From the NCBI GenBank assembly GCA_900549085.1, contig URMO01000017.1:1-37520 (forward strand): a stretch of DNA of 37,520 nt. Reading direction: 5' to 3'. Origin of the DNA: an uncultured Collinsella sp. Its GTDB lineage: Bacteria > Actinomycetota > Coriobacteriia > Coriobacteriales > Coriobacteriaceae. The notes beneath the pieces are model-generated. The model did not search any database, was not told the DNA's origin, and saw only the letters and a list, made by a program, of their open reading frames with translations. The position numbers were made by a program, and so were the translations under genes. Of this stretch, positions 31,744-37,520 are shown in pieces. The first letter of the stretch is position 1. Every line of letters starts with the position of its first letter.

Positions 31744-32082
31744 CTACACCGCGGCGGGGCCGTGTTCGCCGGTGCGGATGCGGATGACCTCCTCGACCGG
31801 CTCGACCCAAATCTTGCCGTCTCCAACGGCACCGGTGCGAGCAGCATTGCAGATAATCTCGACAATTCCGTCGACATGCTCATCGGCGCAGATAAGGGTG
31901 AACTGTACCTTAGGGATCGTGTTGACAAGCAACTCGTTGCCGCGCACGTATTCCTTCCAGCCATGCTGCGCGCCGCAGCCCTGCACCTGGTTGATAGTCA
32001 TGCCACGAACATCAGCAGCAAACAGCGCGTCTTTGAGAACCTCAAGCTTCTCGGCACGAACGACCGCCGTAATTTTCTTCAT
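31744..32082 (-). CDS. glnK: PII nitrogen regulatory protein lacking Tyr51
   Basis: PII proteins read ATP/ADP and 2-oxoglutarate and, when linked to amt, plug the ammonium channel. The 112-residue sequence has MKKITAVVRAEKLEVLKDAL, a T-loop region QHGWKEYVRGNELLVNTIPKVQ at about 39-60, and GDGKIWVEPVEEVIRIRTGE near the end (PII signature). Residue 51, the uridylylated Tyr in enterobacterial PII, is Leu here, so regulation by uridylylation at that site is excluded; control by nucleotides alone is likely. ATG at 32082 follows an AGAGAGG-type site. It lies downstream of amt on the same strand, with a 211-base gap holding a long palindrome. Confidence 0.92.
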   Translation of the reverse strand: MKKITAVVRAEKLEVLKDALFAADVRGMTINQVQGCGAQHGWKEYVRGNELLVNTIPKVQFTLICADEHVDGIVEIICNAARTGAVGDGKIWVEPVEEVIRIRTGEHGPAAV

Positions 32083-32190
32083 AGTGAATTCCTCTCTTTA
32101 ATAAAGAAATGAATTGTCCTTCACATGGCACGGGTTTCCCAGGTGCCGCAAACCAACCTCAGAAATCAAAAAGTTCAACTGACTGGTCTT

Positions 32191-32295
32191 AGCAGGTTTC
32201 CCAAGTGCCGCAGATTGCCGTGAAAGAGGAGCGAAGCGTACTTAAGTACGTGAGCGACGATTGAACGGCAAGGTGCGGTGCTTGGGGAAGCTGCT
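32191..32295. repeat. Long imperfect palindrome between amt and glnK
   Basis: 32191-32221 and 32265-32295 are inverted with 25 of 31 positions matching. TTGCCGT/ACGGCAA closes the inner part perfectly, and the loop contains a perfect 14-base palindrome CGTACTTAAGTACG (32237-32250). A partial extra copy GGTTTCCCAGGTGCCGCA lies at 32133-32150. The right arm covers the amt stop codon. It may be a REP-like element or an mRNA-stabilising structure that separates amt and glnK expression. Confidence 0.7.
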
Positions 32296-33571
32296 AATCG
32301 AGTCCGGAGAACGAGGGATACGCGCTCTCGCCGTGTTGACTCGCATCCAGGCCCAGCGCCTCGTCGGCCTCGTCCACGCGCAGGCTGCCGTAGAACAGCG
32401 CCTTGGCCACCGCGGCGATTACCAAATCGAGTACCAGCACAAGAGCGACCGTCACCACAATGCCCAAAATCTGCGAGATGAGCAGCGACACGTCGCCCGT
32501 GTAGAACAGGCCGCCCTTACCGGTCCACGAAAGCTCCGGCACGCAGAACAGGCCCGTGAGCACGCCGCCCAGGATGCCGCCGATACCGTGGCAACCGAAC
32601 GCGTCGAGCGCATCGTCGTAGCCGAACTTGGTCTTGAGATGGCTGATGGCCAAGTAGCAGACGGGCGAGACGATCAGGCCCATAACCAGCGCCGCCCACG
32701 GCTCGACAAAGCCCGCACCCGGCGTGACCACCACAAGGCCCGCAACCAAACCGGTGCTAGCGCCCACCAGCGTGGGACGACCGGTGTGCACGCGCTCGAC
32801 GGCAAGCCACGAGACCATGCCCGCCGCGCTGGCCGTCACGGTGTTAAGGATGGCGAGTGCCGCCACGGCGTCGGCCTTAAACTCGCTGCCGCCGTTAAAG
32901 CCAAACCAGCCAAACCAAAGCAGGCCGGCGCCCAGCGCCACAAACGGCACGTTATGCGGACGATAGCTCACCATGCCAAAGCCGCGACGACGACCGAGCA
33001 TTAAGCAGAGAATCAGGCCCGTGAGACCCGACGAAATGTGTACTACGTCGCCGCCGGCAAAGTCGAGTGCGCCGATGATGTCGCCGATAAAGGAGCCATC
33101 GCCGCCCCAAACCATGTGGGCGAGCGGCGCATAGACCACGAGCAGCCAAATGCCCAGGAAGGCCGTCATGGCACCAAACTTAACGCGGCCGGCCAGGCTG
33201 CCCGTGACGATAGCAGCCGTGATCATGGCAAACGCCATTTGGAAGGCGATGTTGATGATTTGAGGGTAGACGGCACCGTCCGCGGCATTGCCCTCGGCCG
33301 TCTGCAGCACCTGGCCGAGCACCGGCAGGCACAGCAGCTGGTCAAGGCCTCCAATAAACGGGCTGGAACCGTCGCCGCCGTAGGCCAGCGACCAGCCGGC
33401 AACAATCCACAGCACACCAACCAGGCCAATGGCGCCAAAACACATGAGCATGGTGTTGATGACATTTTTGCGCCTAGACAAACCGCCATAGAAAAACGCC
33501 AGACCCGGTGTCATTAAAAATACGAGCATGGTGCAGATGAGCATAAACGTTGTCGATCCCGTATCGTACAT
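32294..33571 (-). CDS. amt: Ammonium transporter
   Basis: This 425-residue membrane protein has 11 hydrophobic segments and the Amt signature DFAGGDVVHISSGLTGL. The two pore histidines are visible (H178 in VVHISSG and H328 in FGCHGIGG), as are the early FYGGLSRRKNV and APLAHMVWGGDG motifs. It conducts ammonium or ammonia across the cytoplasmic membrane. ATG at 33571 has AAGGGGGAG upstream. The PII gene downstream is the usual partner that blocks the pore when nitrogen is sufficient. A small palindrome CTGGTATAGACCAG (33629-33642) upstream may be a regulator site. The cytoplasmic C-terminal tail is short and ends in a Ser-rich stretch. Confidence 0.95.
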   Translation of the reverse strand: MYDTGSTTFMLICTMLVFLMTPGLAFFYGGLSRRKNVINTMLMCFGAIGLVGVLWIVAGWSLAYGGDGSSPFIGGLDQLLCLPVLGQVLQTAEGNAADGAVYPQIINIAFQMAFAMITAAIVTGSLAGRVKFGAMTAFLGIWLLVVYAPLAHMVWGGDGSFIGDIIGALDFAGGDVVHISSGLTGLILCLMLGRRRGFGMVSYRPHNVPFVALGAGLLWFGWFGFNGGSEFKADAVAALAILNTVTASAAGMVSWLAVERVHTGRPTLVGASTGLVAGLVVVTPGAGFVEPWAALVMGLIVSPVCYLAISHLKTKFGYDDALDAFGCHGIGGILGGVLTGLFCVPELSWTGKGGLFYTGDVSLLISQILGIVVTVALVLVLDLVIAAVAKALFYGSLRVDEADEALGLDASQHGESAYPSFSGLD

Positions 33572-33628
33572 TCGCTCCCCCTTAGTCACATGAACGTTGT
33601 CGGCGCCCATAATGCGGCCGAGGGGCAA

Positions 33629-33642
33629 CTGGTATAGACCAG
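33629..33642. promoter_or_regulatory. Small palindrome upstream of amt
   Basis: CTGGTATAGACCAG is a perfect 5-4-5 inverted repeat 58 bases upstream of the amt ATG. On the minus strand TATACC falls inside it and could be a -10 box with a weak TTTAAC 16 bases before. It does not match GlnR or AmtR motifs I know. Confidence 0.3.
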
Positions 33643-33769
33643 ATACGGCGTTGTTAAACGCCGCGTTGTCGAATGGAAACGGTGCCGCAATCTTGGAAAC
33701 GGCGCGGCAACGGACGCGAAACGAACGGGAAATACGCGAGCAAGGGAGCCGTGAGCGCGCCCATCCCGG

Positions 33770-34789
33770 CTAGCGCCGAAACAGCTCGTGGGCGCGGTCG
33801 CGGAGATTAGTTGCTCGAATGACACCTTCGTAGCGATTGATGCGCAGACGCGGGAAGGCATTGAAAAAGCGCAGGTCACGACGACTGAGTGACACGCTCG
33901 GTACCGGACGGCTCATGCACTTACCGGCAAGGCGACGACTGAGCGACGGACGTGGCATGCTCGGCGCGGCATCGGCCACGCGGCGGGCAGCGAGCGCCAA
34001 GCCGCGAGCACCATCCGAAATAAACGTCGGCATCGAAGCCTTCTCGCGCAGGGCATCGAGCGTCGCATCGCCCAGCTCGGCCAGCCACGCGTTAACGGCA
34101 CGGCTGCGGATATGCGTCTGTGCCACCGAGTCGATCGCCGAATCGGGAATACGTTCGAGCATGGAGTCGGACGCATCGGCGAGCGACTCGTTGATGCGGT
34201 CGGCAAGGTCGGCGCGCACACGCTCCAGCTGATCGGACAGGCGGCGCCAGCTGGCCAAAGAGCACACCGCGTCGACCATCATCGCGACCGCGACGATGAA
34301 GGCGGACAGCCGCACAATCAGCACCGGCAAATGGCCAAGCAGCCCCAGCAATGCCGGCTCCACTAAACGGCAAATGCACAGCGCCCCCAGGCCAAACGCG
34401 CAGGCCCAGTACAGACAGATGCGTCCGTGCAGGTTAAACGGCAGGTGCGAGTAATCCCAAAAGCGTGCGCCTGTTGTCTTTTCCAACAGCACGCCCACGC
34501 TGTACTCAATCACGCTGCATACGAGCGCTGCAGCGACAAACTGGCTCGACGCGTCAGGAATTCCGCGCAACAGCAGCCAGCAGGCAATGCCGCCCGCGCC
34601 ATAGATAGGGCAGCACGGCCCCAGCAAAAAGCCACTGTTGGCAAATCGTCCGTGGTTGAGCATGGCGCAGACTGTCGACTCCCATGCCCAGCCGCAAAAC
34701 CCGCAAAAGGCAAACGAGAGCACCAGTGCCGAGAGTGGACAGGCGGCAAGCGTCGCGCCGCCAAACGCCATATCAATCGCGGTTTCCAC
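33770..34789 (-). CDS. CmpB-like putative ABC-transporter permease-type membrane protein
   Basis: This 339-residue protein has an N-terminal membrane domain (about 10-190) with five to six hydrophobic segments. It carries the PF06541-type motifs FCGWAWESTVCAMLNHGRFANSGFLLGPCCPIYG, IEYSVGVLLEKTTGARFWDYS and NLHGRICLYW. The C-terminal 140 residues are charged, helical and cytoplasmic in character. The name of the family is historical; transport by these proteins is not shown. The start is GTG at 34789, with GAGAGGG about six bases upstream. It follows the HD-domain gene after only three bases, so the two are co-transcribed and probably coupled. No ABC ATPase is nearby. Confidence 0.78.
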   Translation of the reverse strand: METAIDMAFGGATLAACPLSALVLSFAFCGFCGWAWESTVCAMLNHGRFANSGFLLGPCCPIYGAGGIACWLLLRGIPDASSQFVAAALVCSVIEYSVGVLLEKTTGARFWDYSHLPFNLHGRICLYWACAFGLGALCICRLVEPALLGLLGHLPVLIVRLSAFIVAVAMMVDAVCSLASWRRLSDQLERVRADLADRINESLADASDSMLERIPDSAIDSVAQTHIRSRAVNAWLAELGDATLDALREKASMPTFISDGARGLALAARRVADAAPSMPRPSLSRRLAGKCMSRPVPSVSLSRRDLRFFNAFPRLRINRYEGVIRATNLRDRAHELFRR

Positions 34790-34792
34790 CGT

Positions 34793-35329
34793 CTACCCTC
34801 TCCTCTTTTCGCTCGATGCTTTACTCATGCCATCGTCAGCCTCGTCCTTGCGCGGCAGACGGCCGGCGACCGTCTCGCACAGTGCGCACCACTTATCAGC
34901 CAGGCACACAATCCATGCCTCGCGACACGTCGGCGGCACTGGCACCAGCGGAAACATATGTCGCGCGATAATATTCCGTTCGCGCGGCGTCAGCTCAAAA
35001 TCCTCTTCGGCACGTGCCAGGGCAAAAAATGGATGCCGAAATCCGTGCAGTCGATGGCTCGGATCGGGGTCATGCCAATCGTAGAGAAAGTAATCGTGTA
35101 ACAAGGCTCCGCGCAACAGCGATGCACGGTCGACCGAAATGCCAACACGGCCCAAGCGTTCGGCAAAGGACAGGCTCGCCCGCGCTACCGAAGTCACATG
35201 TGCATAGACCGTCACGTCGCCATGCTGGATAAACTCGTGCGTCAGGTCCAAGCGGCCCGCCTGGGCCAGCTGGTGGGCGGCATAGTCGACCTCGTGCGCG
35301 ATTTTCTCGGCACGAACGGCATCAGACAT
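34793..35329 (-). CDS. HD-domain hydrolase
   Basis: This 178-residue protein has an HD metal-dependent phosphohydrolase core: AHVTSVARASLSFAERL, the LLHDYFLYDW motif with the His-Asp pair, HRLHGFRHP, and IIARHMFPLVPVPPTCREAWIVCLADKWCA later. Members hydrolyse phosphate from nucleotides or signalling molecules, and the exact substrate is unknown here. ATG at 35329 follows AAGGAGG. It is the first gene of a two-gene unit with the CmpB-like membrane protein three bases downstream; this pairing of HD protein with CmpB is common in Firmicutes-like genomes by my recollection. It is divergent from the DXS-like gene. Confidence 0.85.
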   Translation of the reverse strand: MSDAVRAEKIAHEVDYAAHQLAQAGRLDLTHEFIQHGDVTVYAHVTSVARASLSFAERLGRVGISVDRASLLRGALLHDYFLYDWHDPDPSHRLHGFRHPFFALARAEEDFELTPRERNIIARHMFPLVPVPPTCREAWIVCLADKWCALCETVAGRLPRKDEADDGMSKASSEKRRG

Positions 35330-35557
35330 GCTGCCTCCTTCCAGCGGCTCACGGCGGCAAGCCACGGCCTGCACGCATTGAATAAAATCATCATCGAATC
35401 TACCAGTATGGCATCGGACAAAACGTTTTGCCCCGCCAGTTGGCGAATTACCGCGCCGCCGTCACATATCAAACGCCAAAATGTGCGAGACTGTTATGTG
35501 CAATTGTGCCGGCCGAGGGAGCGCCGGCGCTCGATTCGCATGGAGTAACCCACAACG

Positions 35558-37339
35558 ATGCTGCTTACGCAAACGACAACGCCCGAGGACGTCAAGGCTC
35601 TTAATCGCGCCGAGCTCCCGCAGCTCTGCGACGAGATTCGCCACGCCATCCTCGAAAGCTCCGCCGCTGTCGGCGGACACGTTGCCCCCAACCTAGGCGT
35701 CGTTGAACTCACGGTCGCACTCCATCGCGTGTTTAACTCCCCCATCGACAAGCTTGTCTTTGACGTTTCGCACCAGACCTACGCCCACAAGGCGCTGACC
35801 GGGCGCGCGTACACCTATATCGATCCGGAGCGTTATGGCGAGGCCTCTGGCTTTGCCAATCCCGACGAGTCCGAGCATGACCTGTTTGCCATGGGTCACA
35901 CCTCGACCTCGGTGAGCTTGGGCTGCGGTCTTGCCCACGCGCGCGACCTGGCGGGTGACACGTATAACGTCATTACCGTTATTGGCGACGGCTCGCTTTC
36001 GGGCGGTCTGGCGTTTGAGGGCTTTAACAATGCCGCCGATCTCGACAGCAACTTGATCATTATCGTCAACGATAACGACCAGTCCATTGCCGAAAACCAC
36101 GGTGGTCTGTATCGCAATCTGGCCGAGCTGCGCGCCAGCAACGGCACCTGCGAGCGCAACGTTTTCCGCGCGCTGGGGCTCGACTATCGCTACCTGGACG
36201 CCGGTAACGATGTCCAAGCGCTGGTCGATACGCTGCAGGAGCTGCGCGATATCGATCATCCCATCGTGCTGCACGTCTCCACCGCCAAGGGCAAGGGCTT
36301 TGAGCCAGCCCAGAGCGACCCCGAGCACTGGCATCATGTGGGACCCTTCGATATGGCAACCGGTCGCAAACTTTGCCCGGGCCACCCGAGCGAGCCCGCA
36401 CCGCGCACCTATGCCGATATTACGAGCGAGGCACTCAACGCCGCTATCGCGAACGACCCGCAGGTTGTCGCTATCACGGCTGCCACGCCCTATATCATGG
36501 GCTTTACGCCCGAGCTTCGCGCCGCGGCAGGCAAGCAGTTTGTCGACGTGGGCATTGCCGAAGAGCACGCCGTCACCTTTGCCACCGCGCTCGCCAGCGC
36601 CGGCGCCAAGCCGGTCTTTGGCGCATACGGCACGTTTTTGCAGCGCGCCTACGATGAACTGTGGCACGACCTGTGCCTCAACGACGCCCCCGCAACCATC
36701 CTGGTGTTTGGCGCTTCGGTCTTTGGCACAACGTCCGAGACGCACCTCTCGTTCTTTGATATTTCCATGCTGGGCGGACTTCCCAACATGCGCTACCTGG
36801 CACCGGCCTGCATGGAAGAATACCTGTCCATGCTGAGCTGGTCGCTCGACCACCGCGAGCATCCCGTGGCAATCCGCGTACCGGGCATCGGCCTGGTAAG
36901 CCGTCCCGATCTGGCGCCCGCCGAGGGCGCCGATTATGGCATCGTGCGCTACGACGTCGCGCGTCAGGGCCGCGATGTAGCCGTGCTTGCGCTTGGCGAC
37001 TTCTTTGAACTGGGCGAGCGCGTGGCAAACCGCTTGGCTGCCGAGTACGGCATCGAGGCCACGCTCGTCAACCCGCGCTTTGCAACCGAGCTTGACCGCA
37101 AGTTTCTCGACAGCCTTGCCGCCGAGCATCGCGTTGTCGTCACCCTCGAGGACGGCATCTTGGACGGTGGGTGGGGCGAGCGTGTCGCGTGCTACTTGGC
37201 CTGCACGCCTGTGCGCACGCGCACCTTTGGCATCGCCAAGGGCTTCCCCGACCGCTACGACCCCAACGAGCTGCTCGCGCAGAACGGCATGACGGTCGAG
37301 AACATGGCCGCCGAAGCCGTAAGGCTACTCAACGAGTAA
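35558..37339 (+). CDS. DXS-like thiamine diphosphate enzyme with altered substrate pocket
   Basis: This 593-residue protein has the 1-deoxy-D-xylulose-5-phosphate synthase layout. The thiamine diphosphate domain (about 1-290) holds HVAPNLGVVELT (H41), DVSHQTYAHK (H72), the GDGSLSGG motif (143-150) and NDNDQSIAENHGG. The pyrimidine-binding domain has GIAEEHAVTF with catalytic E335, and the C-terminal transketolase domain follows (about 465-590). DXS normally makes 1-deoxy-D-xylulose 5-phosphate from pyruvate and glyceraldehyde 3-phosphate. Here the canonical DRAGxxGADGxTH is replaced by FGASVFGTTSETH (384-396): the phosphate-binding Arg is Gly385 and the Asp is Thr392. The protein is also shorter than the usual 610-640. 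So it may be a paralogue with another acceptor. The ATG at 35558 has only a weak GGAG 12 bases upstream, but an in-frame stop rules out longer starts. Confidence 0.82.
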   Translation: MLLTQTTTPEDVKALNRAELPQLCDEIRHAILESSAAVGGHVAPNLGVVELTVALHRVFNSPIDKLVFDVSHQTYAHKALTGRAYTYIDPERYGEASGFANPDESEHDLFAMGHTSTSVSLGCGLAHARDLAGDTYNVITVIGDGSLSGGLAFEGFNNAADLDSNLIIIVNDNDQSIAENHGGLYRNLAELRASNGTCERNVFRALGLDYRYLDAGNDVQALVDTLQELRDIDHPIVLHVSTAKGKGFEPAQSDPEHWHHVGPFDMATGRKLCPGHPSEPAPRTYADITSEALNAAIANDPQVVAITAATPYIMGFTPELRAAAGKQFVDVGIAEEHAVTFATALASAGAKPVFGAYGTFLQRAYDELWHDLCLNDAPATILVFGASVFGTTSETHLSFFDISMLGGLPNMRYLAPACMEEYLSMLSWSLDHREHPVAIRVPGIGLVSRPDLAPAEGADYGIVRYDVARQGRDVAVLALGDFFELGERVANRLAAEYGIEATLVNPRFATELDRKFLDSLAAEHRVVVTLEDGILDGGWGERVACYLACTPVRTRTFGIAKGFPDRYDPNELLAQNGMTVENMAAEAVRLLNE

Positions 37340-37343
37340 ATAA

Positions 37344-37377
37344 CCTCCGCAAGGGAAGCACCCCTGCGGAGGTTTTT
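37344..37377 (+). terminator. Intrinsic terminator after the DXS-like gene
   Basis: CCTCCGCA (37344-37351) pairs with TGCGGAGG (37365-37372), followed by a run of five T. Confidence 0.9.
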
Positions 37378-37395
37378 ATTTTCGCGACGCGATTA

Positions 37396-37500
37396 TCTCA
37401 ATCTGTAACATCTAGGGCCCGAATTCCCGTCTAACTGTTACAGATCTAGACAAGACGTCTTAGTCCCTGACCTTTGTCTCAATCTGTAACAGATAGAGAC
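37396..37500. repeat. ATCTGTAACA repeat cluster
   Basis: TCTCAATCTGTAACA occurs at 37396-37410 and 37477-37491 as a direct repeat 81 bp apart. TGTTACAGAT (37436-37445) is an inverted copy of the core. The last unit reads GTCTCAATCTGTAACAGATA and is itself partly palindromic. No gene is seen up to the window edge. Confidence 0.65.
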
Positions 37501-37520
37501 CTTTTGTCCGTCCAGATGTT

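Noticed and set aside
35529..35557. ATG-GAG-TAA mini reading frame just before the DXS-like gene, considered as a regulatory upstream ORF
   Set aside because: A three-codon frame is likely by chance and has no ribosome binding site at proper distance.
35693..37129. 478-codon open frame on the minus strand
   Set aside because: Antisense shadow of the DXS-like gene; its translation shows no known fold.

Overview
The window looks like chromosomal DNA of a high-GC, gut-type actinobacterium of the Coriobacteriia, most probably Collinsella or a close relative. This is inferred from gene content and style: a very large fused acyl-CoA dehydratase activase, an AmaP/DUF2273/Asp23 envelope cluster, a DUF6020 membrane protein, an OPT-family transporter, and many GTG/TTG starts behind AAGGAG-type ribosome binding sites. 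No rRNA, tRNA or CRISPR array was found. About 30 genes are supported, mostly on the minus strand.

Layout. 1-4257 is accessory: a palindromic repeat, an M42 aminopeptidase gene broken by a frameshift, a one-piece HTH plus HipA-like kinase gene with a clear promoter/operator, and an IS3-family element inserted in a palindromic repeat whose intact sister copy lies at 1322-1392. 4258-7526 holds a divergent pair of hydrolases (YtcJ-like amidohydrolase and M20 amidohydrolase). 7657-16450 holds a zinc-ribbon membrane protein, a YitT protein, the amaP-DUF2273-asp23 operon, yebC, a DUF6020 protein, lgt and a NifU-like scaffold. 16562-18162 is a two-gene unit (coaX and dCMP deaminase) bracketed by inverted copies of a 30-bp repeat. 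Next come an OPT transporter, a DUF389 protein carrying an EF-hand loop, and a 3-hydroxyacyl-CoA dehydrogenase.

23045-28548 is an operon of a TetR regulator and a 1593-residue double activase of the 2-hydroxyacyl-CoA dehydratase type, preceded by two palindromes 21 bp apart. 28670-31669 is a TetR-MFS-HAD cluster of lower GC whose leaders contain hairpins that cover ribosome binding sites. 31744-33571 is amt-glnK with a long palindrome between the genes; the PII protein lacks Tyr51. The window ends with a CmpB-like membrane protein/HD-domain pair, a DXS-like enzyme whose substrate pocket differs from true DXS, and a repeat-rich intergenic region.

The most distinctive signal is in the intergenic DNA. 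There are several families of palindromes, including one with a constant CWGTCCC(C/T)-type core and changing arms, which resemble REP or MITE elements. They sit at gene ends and one hosts the IS. All functional statements rest on reading motifs by eye; no database search was possible.
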